Positions 56,375 through 64,000 of a stretch of DNA of 64,000 nt are shown here, piece by piece. The DNA comes from Microbacteriaceae bacterium 3FA27C10 (GTDB lineage: Bacteria; Actinomycetota; Actinomycetes; Actinomycetales; Microbacteriaceae): positions 1 to 64,000 of the forward strand of contig SCNI01000011.1 of assembly GCA_005502775.1 (NCBI GenBank), in the 5' to 3' direction. Below the pieces are notes generated by a model. That model searched no databases. It saw only the letters and a program-made list of their open reading frames with translations, and was not told where the DNA came from. Position numbers and translations under genes: made by a program. The first letter of the stretch is position 1. Each line of letters begins with the position of its first letter.

Positions 56375-57391
56375 ATGACCATCGTCACCGCCTCCCGGCT
56401 CCGAACGATCGGAGCGCTCGCCACCGTGGCGCTCCTGGCCGGCGGCCTCGCCGCCTGCTCCGGCTCGGCCTCGGCCACCGACGAGACCGCCGCCGCCTCC
56501 GGCACCGTCACCGTCGGCGCGCACTCCAACGGTGCCGCCACCGAGACCGAGATCTCGGTCTCCACCGTCGACTCGATCCGCAAGACCCTCCCCCAGGCCG
56601 TGCTCGACAGCGGCGAGCTCACGATCGGAGTCGGCGCGCTCCCGTCCGGCTTCCCCCCGCTCGCCTTCACGGGCGACGACAACGAGACCCTCACGGGCTC
56701 GGAGCCCGACCTCGGCCGACTCGTCGCCGCGGTTCTGGGTCTGAAGCCCGTCGTGAGCAACTCCACCTGGGACAACCTCTTCGTGGGCATCGACACCGGC
56801 GCCACCGACGCCGGCTTCTCGAACATCACCGTCACCGAGAAGCGCAAGGAGAAGTACGACTTCGCCTCCTACCGCGGCGACAACCTCGCGTTCCAGGTGC
56901 TGGCCTCGAACAAGTGGGAGTTCGACGGGAACTACGAGAACCTGGCCGGCCTCACGGTGGCGACCAGCTCCGGCACCAACCAGGAGAAGATCCTGCTCGC
57001 CTGGAAGACCAAGCTCGAAGCCGAGGGCAAGACGCTGAACGTGGTGTACTTCCCCGACGCGAACTCCATCACCCTGGCCCTGAACTCGGGGCAGATCGAC
57101 GCCCAGTTCAACCCGAACCCGGGCATCGCCTACCAGAACACCCTCTCGCAGGGCGGCGCGAACCCCACCCGCACGGCCGGCGTCTTCTCCGGCGCCGGTG
57201 AGACCCTCGACGGCCTCATCGCGGCGACCACCAAGAAGGGCTCGGGTCTGGCGCAGCCGATCGCGGACGCGATCAACTACCTGATCGAGAACGGCCAGTA
57301 CCAGCAGTGGCTGGAGGCCTACGACCTCAAGAACGAAGCGGTCAAGACCTCGCTCGTGAACCCGCCCGGACTCCCGCTCGACAACAGCTGA
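56375..57391 (+). CDS. amino acid ABC transporter substrate-binding lipoprotein
   Basis: 338 residues, family 3 solute-binding protein. Signal peptide with lipobox LAAC; lipidated Cys near residue 28, then a Ser/Ala/Thr linker. The binding core starts near 65 (VDSIRKTLPQAVLDSGELTIGVGALPSGFPP in parts) and contains GSEPDLGRLVAAVLG and the FVGIDTGATDAGFSNITVTEKRKEKYDF segment characteristic for polar amino acid binding. It ends 12 bp before the convergent LLM gene. The ligand is probably an S- or N-modified amino acid, from context. Confidence 0.93.
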   Translation: MTIVTASRLRTIGALATVALLAGGLAACSGSASATDETAAASGTVTVGAHSNGAATETEISVSTVDSIRKTLPQAVLDSGELTIGVGALPSGFPPLAFTGDDNETLTGSEPDLGRLVAAVLGLKPVVSNSTWDNLFVGIDTGATDAGFSNITVTEKRKEKYDFASYRGDNLAFQVLASNKWEFDGNYENLAGLTVATSSGTNQEKILLAWKTKLEAEGKTLNVVYFPDANSITLALNSGQIDAQFNPNPGIAYQNTLSQGGANPTRTAGVFSGAGETLDGLIAATTKKGSGLAQPIADAINYLIENGQYQQWLEAYDLKNEAVKTSLVNPPGLPLDNS

Positions 57392-57403
57392 GCGCAGCGT
57401 TCG

Positions 57404-58876
57404 TCAGTTCGCGAACAACCCCACGACCCCGTCGAAGGCACCGGCCCTCGGCGGGGTCTCGTTCGTGGCGGTCGCGGACCCTGCGGCCGGCCGCGGTGCG
57501 ACGCGCTCCGGATGCGGCGCCCCGAGATGACCGCGCAGGGTGCGGGTGTCGTAGTCGGCGCGGAAGAGGCCCCGTTCCACGAGCAGCGGCACCACCAGAC
57601 GGGTGAAGGCCTCGAACTGCTCGTGCAGGTAGGCGCTCTGCACGGTGAATCCGTCGGCGGCGCCGGCGCGGAACCAGGTCTCGATGTGGTCGGCGATGTC
57701 GGAGGGGGAACCGACCACGATCGGCAGGGCGAACAGGCGCGCCACCAGGAGATGCCGGTAGCTCACCGGCCGGGAGCCGCCCGGCGTGCGCCCGGAGCGC
57801 CGACGTGCCGTCTCGAGAAGGCGTGCCCCCGCCGCGTTGAAGCGTTCCGCATCCGCGGCGCTCACCACGTCGTCGAGCTCGCGTGGCAGCAGGGGCACGC
57901 CCACGATGCGCCGGATGTGCGAGGCCGTGCGATCGGCCGGCACCTCCGGCGGAGCGCCGGCCTCCACCACGGGCACGAGAGCGACCAGGTGGTCGTAGAT
58001 CTCCCAGGCCTCAGCGCGGCTGGGCGCCACCACCGGCAGGAGGGGCACGACAACGGTGACGGCGCCGGGCTCGCGCCCGGCCGCGGCGGCCGCGGCGTGC
58101 ACCTCCCGCACGATCGCGGCTCCTTCTCGCAGGCCTCCGGGGGAGATCATGTGCACCTCGGCGTGCTCCGCGGAGAACCGCCGGGCGCGCGAGGAGATGT
58201 CGGCGTGCACGATCGGCACCTGCCCCTGCAGCGGGCGGAGCGCGAGCCCCGGGCCCGCGACCCGGAAGTACCGGCCGGCGTGGTCGAGCGCGGACACGCC
58301 GGCCGGGTCGACGAGGGTCGCGGAGGCGGCGTCGGCCACGAAGGCGTCGTCGCTCCAGCTGTCCCAGAGCGCGCGCAACACGGCCAGGTACTCCTCGGCG
58401 ACGTCGTGACGGTTGTGCCCCGGGCCCGTCGGCGCCTGGTCGGCGGCCTCGCCGTGCTCGGTGCCGACCGTCAGGTTCAACCCGAAGCGGCCGGCGCTCA
58501 GGCGGTCCAGCGACGCCGCCGTGCGTGCCGTGGCGACAGGGTCGCTGTGGCTGGTGTTGACGGTGGCGACCAACCCGATACGGCTCGTCGTGGCGGCGAG
58601 GAATCCGGCCGAGGAGAGGGGGTCGACCCGCCCGAGGAGGTAGGGGTCGGTGAACGCGAGATCGAGGCTGCCGGAGAGCCAGTCGCCGAAGAACAGGTAG
58701 TCCAGGTGGGCGCGCTCGGCCTCCTTGGCCAACCGCTTCAAGGCCTGGGGATCTCTCGCCGGGTCGCGGTGGGCGCCGTCCATGCGCCACCCCGAGGGGA
58801 AGGCGCCGAGGGTGCGCACGGCTGCGCCGAGCACGAGTCGGCCCTCGCGCGGTGGAAGGGATTCATCGACGCTCAT
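57404..58876 (-). CDS. LLM class flavin-dependent monooxygenase (NtaA/DmoA-like)
   Basis: 490-residue member of the NtaA/SnaA/DszA monooxygenase group. Core blocks: LVLGAAVRTLGAFPSGWR at the start, AERAHLDYLFFGDWLSGS (about 57-74), TTSRIGLVATVNTSHSDPVATARTAASLDRLSAGRFGLNLTVG in parts, NRHDVAEEYLAVLRALWDSW and PIVHADISSRARRFSAEHAEVHM. The ATG 58876 starts the domain; an upstream GTG adds unsupported residues. Oriented against the transporter operon and divergent from the next two LLM genes, so separately controlled. Confidence 0.92.
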   Translation of the reverse strand: MSVDESLPPREGRLVLGAAVRTLGAFPSGWRMDGAHRDPARDPQALKRLAKEAERAHLDYLFFGDWLSGSLDLAFTDPYLLGRVDPLSSAGFLAATTSRIGLVATVNTSHSDPVATARTAASLDRLSAGRFGLNLTVGTEHGEAADQAPTGPGHNRHDVAEEYLAVLRALWDSWSDDAFVADAASATLVDPAGVSALDHAGRYFRVAGPGLALRPLQGQVPIVHADISSRARRFSAEHAEVHMISPGGLREGAAIVREVHAAAAAAGREPGAVTVVVPLLPVVAPSRAEAWEIYDHLVALVPVVEAGAPPEVPADRTASHIRRIVGVPLLPRELDDVVSAADAERFNAAGARLLETARRRSGRTPGGSRPVSYRHLLVARLFALPIVVGSPSDIADHIETWFRAGAADGFTVQSAYLHEQFEAFTRLVVPLLVERGLFRADYDTRTLRGHLGAPHPERVAPRPAAGSATATNETPPRAGAFDGVVGLFAN

Positions 58877-59047
58877 GCTGAACCGGCCTTCTGGACTCGA
58901 CGTGCGCGGGGCAAAACGCACACCCCGGACATCGAGCATGCGCAGATCATCGGGCTGCCGGCGCGAATGTTTCAGACTGTGGCGTCATGTTCCGATTCGT
59001 TACCGCGGGGCTGCCGTGCGCATCCGGAGCCGTGGTCGGCTCGTTCC

Positions 59048-60292
59048 ATGACACGGAAACTGCATCTCGCCGTCGCCCTCGACGGCACGGGCTGGCACCC
59101 CGCATCCTGGCGCGAGCCCGCCGCCCGGCCGAGGGAGCTCTTCACCGCGGGATACTGGCTCGACCTCGTGCGCACCGCCGAGCGGGCCGGCATCGACTTC
59201 GTGACCATCGAGGACTCCTTCTCGCTGCAGTCGTCGGCATTCGGGGCCGCCGACGACCGCAGTGACCAGGTGCGCGGCCGGCTCGACGCCCTGCTCGTGG
59301 CGTCGTACCTCGCCCCGCTCACGCACCGCATCGGGCTGGTGCCCACCGTCACGGCGACGCACACCGAGCCGTTCCACGTCGCCACCGCCCTGCAGACGCT
59401 CGACTACGCGAGCGAGGGGCGGGCGGGCTGGCGGGTGCAGGTGTCGTCGTCGCCCGTCGACGCCGCGCTGGTGGGGCGCCGCACCGTGGAACCGCTCGAT
59501 CTCGAGGCGTACCGCCGCGGCGAGGGCCAGGATGCGGTGCGCGCGCTCTTCGACGAGGCCGGCGAGGTGGTCGAAGCCGTGCGCCGCCTCTGGGACAGCT
59601 GGGAGGACGACGCGATCGTGCGCAACGTCGCGTCGGGTCGTTTCCTCGACGGCGACAAGGTGCACTACACCGACTTCGAAGGCCGGTTCTTCAGCATCAA
59701 GGGCGCCTCGATCGTGCCGCGCTCCCCTCAGGGCCAGCCGCCGGTGACGGCGCTCGCCCACACGACGATCCCCTACGAGCTCGCGGCCGCGCACGCCGAC
59801 GTGGTGTACGTGACGCCGCAGTCTCCCGAGCACCTCGACGCCATCCTGGCCGAGGTGCGCGACGCCGAGGCGCGACTGCGCCCGGCCGGCCGGCCTCCGC
59901 TGCTCGTGTACGCCGACCTCGTGGTGCTGCTCGACGACACCGCCAGCGGCGCCGAGGCGGAGCTGGCCGCGCTCGACGAGCGGGCCGGGGAGCCGCTGAG
60001 CTCCGATGCGCTCGTCGTGGCCGGGACTCCGGCGGCACTCGCCGAGCGGCTGCTCGACGGGCAGTGCCACGGCCTCGACGGCTTCCGGCTCCGGCCGGCG
60101 CGGCTGCCCGCCGACCTCGACGCGATCGCCGACGCCCTCGTTCCGGCGCTGGAGGCCGCCGGGGTGCGTCCCGCGTCCGCGGCGAGCGCCGGCGACGGCG
60201 CCACGCTCCGCGACGCCCTCGGCCTCGTTCGACCCGACAATCTCTTCACGACACAGGCCGCCCTCTCGCGCGGCTCGGAGGTGCCCGCATGA
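59048..60292 (+). CDS. LLM class flavin-dependent monooxygenase
   Basis: 414 residues. The barrel begins LHLAVALDGTGWHP, continues with AERAGIDFVTIEDSFSL and HRIGLVPTVTATHTEPFHVATALQTLDYASEGRAGWRVQVSSS in parts, and RLWDSWEDDAIVRN. It lacks the longer C-terminal insertions of the other two enzymes. No strong Shine-Dalgarno: a GGAG at 59026-59029 is 18 bases away and lies in a small GAGCC/GGCTC hairpin, so translation may be regulated or start leaderless. Its stop overlaps the next LLM start (ATGA). Confidence 0.9.
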   Translation: MTRKLHLAVALDGTGWHPASWREPAARPRELFTAGYWLDLVRTAERAGIDFVTIEDSFSLQSSAFGAADDRSDQVRGRLDALLVASYLAPLTHRIGLVPTVTATHTEPFHVATALQTLDYASEGRAGWRVQVSSSPVDAALVGRRTVEPLDLEAYRRGEGQDAVRALFDEAGEVVEAVRRLWDSWEDDAIVRNVASGRFLDGDKVHYTDFEGRFFSIKGASIVPRSPQGQPPVTALAHTTIPYELAAAHADVVYVTPQSPEHLDAILAEVRDAEARLRPAGRPPLLVYADLVVLLDDTASGAEAELAALDERAGEPLSSDALVVAGTPAALAERLLDGQCHGLDGFRLRPARLPADLDAIADALVPALEAAGVRPASAASAGDGATLRDALGLVRPDNLFTTQAALSRGSEVPA

Positions 60293-61644
60293 CCACGTCA
60301 TCCACCCGGAGGCTCCGCCAGGTGCACCTCGCCGCTCACTTCCCCGGGGTCAACAACACCACGGTGTGGAGCGATCCGCGCTCGGAGAGCCAGGTGGCCT
60401 TCTCCTCCTTCCGACACTTCGCGCAGAACGCGGAGCGAGGCTTCTTCGACTACCTGTTCCTGGCCGAGGGTCTGCGCGTGCGCGAGCACAAGGGCCGCAT
60501 CTACGAGGCCGACGTCGCGGGCCGGCCGAACACCCTCGCCATCCTCGCCGCGGTCGCGGCCGTCACCCACGACATCGGTCTCGTGGGCACCCTCAGCGCG
60601 ACGTTCAACGAGCCCTACGAGCTCGCGCGTCAGCTCGCCACCGCCGATCATCTGAGCGGCGGCCGCATCGGCTGGAACATCGTCACCACCTCCGACGCGT
60701 TCCACGGGGCGAACTTCCGGCGCGGCGCCTACCTCGACCGCGACGACCGCTACCGTCGAGCCGCCGAGTTCCTCGAGGTGGCGACCGGGTTCTGGCAGAG
60801 CTGGGCTCCGGATGCGGTGCTCGCCGACAAGGAGGCCGGCGCCTTTCTCTCCCCCGACGGCATCCGGAGGGTCGAGCACCACGGCCCGCAGTTCGACGTG
60901 GCGGGCCGGTTCACCGTGCCGCGGAGCCCGCAGGTGCGCCCGCTCATCGTGCAGGCCGGCGACTCCGCCGACGGGCGCGACTTCGCGGCGGAGCACGCCG
61001 ACGTGATCTTCTCGCTGCACAGCGAGTTCGCCGACGCCCAGGCGTTCTACGCCGATGTGAAGGGGCGTCTGCCGGCCCTCGGGCGCGACGAGGACTCGCT
61101 CAAGGTGCTCCCGGCCATCGGCTTCGCGCTCGGCAGCACCCGGGCCGAGGCCGAGGAGAACGCCCGCGAGATCGCGCTCGCGCAGACCTCCGGCGCGACC
61201 GCGATCGCCTTCCTCGAGCGCATCTGGGGGCGCGACCTCACGGAGTACGATCCCGACGGGCCGCTCCCGGAGATCGACCCGGATCCCGCGGGCGCCGGCA
61301 TCACCCAGGGCCGCGCCAACAACGCGGCCGACCCGAAGGCCACCGCCGAGGCCTGGCGCGCCCGGGCCGAGGCGGAGAGGCTGAGCATCCGCGAGCTCGT
61401 CATCGCGCTCACCGCACGCCACGCCCTCGTCGGCACACCGGGGCAGGTGGCCGAGGAGATCACCCGTTTCGTGCAGGAGCGGGCCTCCGACGGCTTCGTG
61501 ATCGTGGGGCACACCAACCCGTACGGCCTCGACGAGTTCGTCGACACCGTGGTGCCCGAACTGCAGGAGCGCGGGGTGTACCGCGACTCCTACGGCGCAG
61601 GAGACTCGCTGCGCCACACACTCGGCGTGCGCGAGTACGCCTGA
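60289..61644 (+). CDS. LLM class flavin-dependent monooxygenase (DszA/SnaA/NtaA-like)
   Basis: 451 residues, the most canonical DszA/NtaA-type enzyme here: HLAAHFPGVNNTTVW, AERGFFDYLFLAEGLRV, DIGLVGTLSATFNEPYELARQLATADHLSGGRIGWNIVTTSD in parts, REHKGRIYEADVAGRPNTLAILAA, and PQVRPLIVQAGDSADGRDFAAEHAD. Such enzymes cleave C-S or C-N bonds of sulfones, nitrilotriacetate or related compounds with FMNH2 and O2. Translationally coupled to the preceding LLM gene; the two may act in sequence on one substrate. No flavin reductase gene is in the window. Confidence 0.93.
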   Translation: MTTSSTRRLRQVHLAAHFPGVNNTTVWSDPRSESQVAFSSFRHFAQNAERGFFDYLFLAEGLRVREHKGRIYEADVAGRPNTLAILAAVAAVTHDIGLVGTLSATFNEPYELARQLATADHLSGGRIGWNIVTTSDAFHGANFRRGAYLDRDDRYRRAAEFLEVATGFWQSWAPDAVLADKEAGAFLSPDGIRRVEHHGPQFDVAGRFTVPRSPQVRPLIVQAGDSADGRDFAAEHADVIFSLHSEFADAQAFYADVKGRLPALGRDEDSLKVLPAIGFALGSTRAEAEENAREIALAQTSGATAIAFLERIWGRDLTEYDPDGPLPEIDPDPAGAGITQGRANNAADPKATAEAWRARAEAERLSIRELVIALTARHALVGTPGQVAEEITRFVQERASDGFVIVGHTNPYGLDEFVDTVVPELQERGVYRDSYGAGDSLRHTLGVREYA

Positions 61645-61664
61645 GCCCGGGCAACCGGTGATGA

Positions 61665-61703
61665 CCGGCGGCGGCCGAAGAGATGGGGGGCGGCCGCCGC
61701 CGG
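61665..61703. terminator. terminator between LLM and M20 remnant
   Basis: Perfect 13-bp G/C stem (61665-61677 with 61691-61703), 13-nt loop, 20 bp after the LLM stop; bidirectional. Confidence 0.75.
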
Positions 61704-61755
61704 CATGCACGGCCGGGCCGGGCTGCCGTTCAGCGCGCCGCGCCCGCCCCGGCGG

Positions 61756-62446
61756 TCAGCGTCGCTCGCCGAGGAAGGTGCGCACCACATGGTCGAGCGC
61801 GGTGACGGTGAGCGCGAGCGACTCGAGATCGATGCGCTCGTCGTTGCCGTGGAAGAGCCGGCGGAAGGTGCCGTAGTCCCAGCGCCGGCTGAGCACCCCG
61901 AAGCCGTAGGCCGGCACGCCGCGCCGCCGGTAGGAGCGGCCGTCGGTTCCACCGACGCCCAGCATCGGCACGAGCTCGGCTCCCGGCTGAGCACGCTGCA
62001 CCGCATCCTGCAGCACCTCGTAGAGCGGGGTGCCGGTCGGCGACGCCGACGACGCACCGAAGTGGTCGCCCTCGATGGTCACGTGTTCGAGCAACTCGCC
62101 GAGTGCCTCCCGGAGGTAGCCCTCGACGTCGTCGGCCGAGACCCCGGGCAGGATGCGGATGTCGAGCACGATCTCCGCCTCGCCCGGAATGACGTTTGCC
62201 TTCTCTCCCGCACGCACGATGTTCGGTGAGATCGTGGTGTGCGTCGAGGCGTGCGCGAACCCGGCCAGAGCCCCGAGAGACGGCAGCTCGCCCACCAGCC
62301 GCTGCGGATCGAGCAGCCGCTCGCGCGCCGCCTCGTCCACAGCCAGCGCCTCCACGTAGGCGCGCCAGTGCGGCGTGATGACGGTGGGCGTCGGGAAAGC
62401 GGCCACCCGCCGCACGGCCTCCGCGGCGAGCACGGCGGCGTTCTGC
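61756..62446 (-). pseudogene. M20 family peptidase, N-terminally truncated remnant
   Basis: Reading from about 62446 to the stop at 61756 gives the C-terminal 230 or so residues of an M20 metallopeptidase of the carboxypeptidase/PM20D1-like group. It opens QNAAVLAAEAVRRV, then TPHWRAYVEALAVDEAARERLL in parts, HASTHTTISPNIVRAGEKANVIPGEAEIVLDIRILPG (dimerisation domain), and GVGGTDGRSYRRRGVPAYGFG and FHGNDERIDLESL with metal-site residues. The N-terminal half with the main metal ligands (H-x-D etc.) is missing. Upstream, the sequence becomes a different gene in another frame. There is no start codon or ribosome site for it, so it is almost certainly non-functional. Confidence 0.85.
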
Positions 62447-62833
62447 GCGCCCCTCGGTGAAGTGGTCCACGGTCGCCACGCGACGGGCCAGGTTGTAGGG
62501 GTGGTCGATCTCCGGGGTCGCCGCGAGCAGGAACCCCCATTCGGGCAGCACCCGGTGGCGCGCTGCAGCCACGGCGCCCGGCTCCACGAGCGTCCGACGC
62601 GAGGGACCGCCGGCGCCGGTCTGGTCCCCATCGGCTGCGAAGCGCTCGGCGCCGAAGACCACGAAGCTCACCGCACCCTGCTCATGCAGCGCACGCAGCG
62701 CATCCGTGGCCTCGCTCTCGCCCCGCGCGAAGCCGGCGGCGAGATCCCCCACCACCGACACTGCCAGCGGGGCCGTCACCGCCGCCGGCGGAACCGAGGG
62801 GGTGCCGCGCGACTCCGTGTCGCGCACGATCAC
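62447..62833 (-). pseudogene. LLM monooxygenase, 5' fragment truncated by a deletion
   Basis: From the GTG at 62833 the first 129 codons encode the N-terminus of an LLM-type flavin monooxygenase: APLAVSVVGDLAAGF, ALHEQGAVSFVVFGAERF, and the barrel segment ATPEIDHPYNLARRVATVDHFTEGR. LLM similarity stops abruptly at TEGR, just where GW(N) should follow. From the next bases the M20 remnant continues in a different frame. The fragment keeps normal codon use and lies 18 bp after the AhpD-like gene, so it was part of an operon metY-ahpD-like-LLM-...-M20 before the deletion. Confidence 0.85.
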
Positions 62834-62851
62834 CGCCGCCGCTCCCCGGCC

Positions 62852-63193
62852 TCAGTGCTCGTGGGCACCCGAGAGCTTGAACGCGAGGCGCCCGTGCGCA
62901 TAGCCGCCACCGGCGCGGATGGCCGTGGCCACCCAGGCCGCCTCGGCGAGCTCGCCCTCACTGGCGCCGGCCTTCACCGCGTTCTGGCTGTGTGCGTCGA
63001 TGCAGTAGACGCACTGCGTGGTGATGCCCACCGCAAGCGCGATGAGTTCGCGGTACTTGAGCGGGATCTCCCGGCCCTCGGCCTGGAAGACCGCCGAGTC
63101 GAAAGCAGAGAACGCGGCGAGGATGTCGGGCGTCTCCTTCTTGTAGACGGAGGTGTACTTGCGGTCTTCGGTGCGGTCGAAGTAATCGGACAC
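62852..63193 (-). CDS. carboxymuconolactone decarboxylase/AhpD-like protein
   Basis: 113-residue all-helical protein of the CMD/AhpD family. The redox pair is CVYC in TTQCVYCIDAHSQNAVKAGASEGEL (about 55-80), with the downstream His conserved, as in alkylhydroperoxidase AhpD. The GTG start at 63193 follows AAAGGC and gives the length usual for the family; the longer frame reaches into metY. Role here is likely thiol/peroxide protection or a lactone-type step linked to LLM chemistry; context only. Between metY (31 bp) and the LLM fragment (18 bp). Confidence 0.88.
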   Translation of the reverse strand: MSDYFDRTEDRKYTSVYKKETPDILAAFSAFDSAVFQAEGREIPLKYRELIALAVGITTQCVYCIDAHSQNAVKAGASEGELAEAAWVATAIRAGGGYAHGRLAFKLSGAHEH

Positions 63194-63224
63194 GGAGTTG
63201 CCTTTCGGTTCTGTGGGGTGGTGT

Positions 63225-64000
63225 TCAGGCGAGTGCGCGTTCGAGATCGGCGAGCAGGTCACCGACGCTCTCGGTGCCGATGGACAGCCGGATGAGACCC
63301 GGCGTGATGCCCAGCCTCGCCCGCAGCTCGCCGTCGAACGAGGCGTGCGTGGTGGTGGCCGGATGCAGGGCCATCGAGCGCACGTCGCCGATGTTGGTCA
63401 TCCGACTGAAGACCCGGAGTCGATCGGTGAAGCGCCGGGCTCCGGCCTCGCCGCCGCGCACGGTGACGGCGAACACCGAGCCGGTACGGCCGCCGTAGAG
63501 CCGCTCCGCGAGCGGCCGCTGGACGCTCGACGGCAGCCCCGAGTAGTCGACCGACTCCACGTTCGGATGCTGCTCGAGCCAGGCGGCGATCGTCGCCGCG
63601 TTGTCGAGGTGCCGCTCCATCCGCAACGACAGCGTCTCGATGCCCTGGTGCAGCAGGAAGGAGGTGAAGGGCGACAGCGCGGGCCCGATGTCGTTGACCA
63701 CGGCCTCGCGGGCCGCCCGCGCATAGGCGGTGCGGCCGAAACGCTCGAGCAGAGACCGCCCGCCCGGCACCGGCGGCTCGGTGATGAGCGGGTACGGCCG
63801 CGGCGCCCCGGCCCAGTCGAAGGTGCCGGCGTCGACGATGGTGCCCGAGATCGCCGCCCCGTGACCGGAGAGGAACTTGGTCGACGAGTGCACCACGACG
63901 GCCGCGCCGTGCTCGGCGGGGCGCACGAGATAGGGCGTGGCGATCGTGTTGTCGACCACGAGCGGGAGCCGGTGCCGCGCCGCCACGGCGGCCACGTGGT
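63225..64000 (-). CDS. O-acetylhomoserine sulfhydrylase (MetY), 5' part outside window
   Basis: C-terminal about 258 residues of a Cys/Met-metabolism PLP enzyme (fold type I). The PLP Lys is in VVVHSSTKFLSGHGAAISG, preceded by LPLVVDNTIATPYLVRP. FDWAGAPRPYPLI and GIETLSLRMERHLDNAATIAAWLEQHP follow the MetY rather than the MetB pattern. The C-terminal LIRLSIGTESVGDLLADLERAL closes the fold. The frame is open to the window edge. It condenses sulfide with O-acetylhomoserine, a natural end point for sulfur freed by the neighbouring monooxygenases. First gene visible of the minus-strand operon. Confidence 0.92.
   Translation of the reverse strand, partial: HVAAVAARHRLPLVVDNTIATPYLVRPAEHGAAVVVHSSTKFLSGHGAAISGTIVDAGTFDWAGAPRPYPLITEPPVPGGRSLLERFGRTAYARAAREAVVNDIGPALSPFTSFLLHQGIETLSLRMERHLDNAATIAAWLEQHPNVESVDYSGLPSSVQRPLAERLYGGRTGSVFAVTVRGGEAGARRFTDRLRVFSRMTNIGDVRSMALHPATTTHASFDGELRARLGITPGLIRLSIGTESVGDLLADLERALA

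Overview
The window is chromosomal DNA from a high-GC actinobacterium. GC content (about 70%), strong GTG/ATG start use with many ATGA stop/start overlaps, TANNNT-type -10 elements sitting directly before start codons, and gene content all fit Actinobacteria. A member of Microbacteriaceae is my best guess (inference, no marker gene available). I see no rRNA, tRNA, CRISPR array, IS element or prophage.

Layout: (1) 1-7.7 kb housekeeping: DedA, a protein with a Gly/Ser/Thr-rich insert, a TrxR-like flavoprotein coupled to gltX, a DUF1206 membrane protein and an ABC-2 type exporter. (2) 7.8-13.9 kb arabinoside utilisation: LacI repressor, binding protein, two permeases, GH51 arabinofuranosidase, with a consensus -35 and two AACGTT-centred operators. 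(3) 14-18.8 kb: small membrane protein, a GNAT/AAA+ fusion, a secreted CWB2-repeat protein, a YjbR protein, and a toxin-antitoxin-like pair (XRE regulator plus DID-type nucleotidyltransferase). (4) 18.8-24.3 kb: two DHA2 drug exporters (one with its own MarR), SRPBCC protein, alpha/beta hydrolase. (5) 24.3-26.2 kb: an RR-signal lipoprotein of the intradiol dioxygenase fold followed by TatA-like and TatB-like genes. (6) 26-39.6 kb amino-acid biosynthesis on the minus strand: ilvD-ilvB-ilvN-ilvC, serA, leuB-ilvE-FAH hydrolase, interleaved with an ECF sigma/DGPF pair and small membrane proteins. (7) 39.6-46.1 kb: otsA-otsB, small membrane proteins, MscS channel, G6PDH-like enzyme. (8) 46.3-49.1 kb: a large LuxR-type (LAL) regulator with a matching palindrome at each end. 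(9) 49.2-64 kb: a sulfur/amine scavenging island: flavin amine oxidase, FAD/NAD(P)-binding protein, four intact LLM flavin monooxygenases, GNAT, a polar amino-acid ABC transporter, a fused remnant of a fifth LLM gene and an M20 peptidase, an AhpD-like protein and MetY (running off the window).

How the parts work together: the arabinose block is a self-contained import-and-hydrolyse operon. The ilv/leu/serA genes make branched-chain amino acids and serine. The right-hand island looks like an importer for an S-modified amino acid, with N-acetylation, FMN-dependent C-S or C-N cleavage, deacylation and sulfide re-assimilation by MetY. This resembles in outline the Bacillus ytmI-type cysteine-derivative operon (inference). 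The M20 step and one LLM gene have been destroyed by a deletion whose junction is visible at about 62,447. Convergent genes are often separated by very long, nearly perfect stems. The heptamer GCATCCG/CGGATGC is strikingly over-represented across the window.
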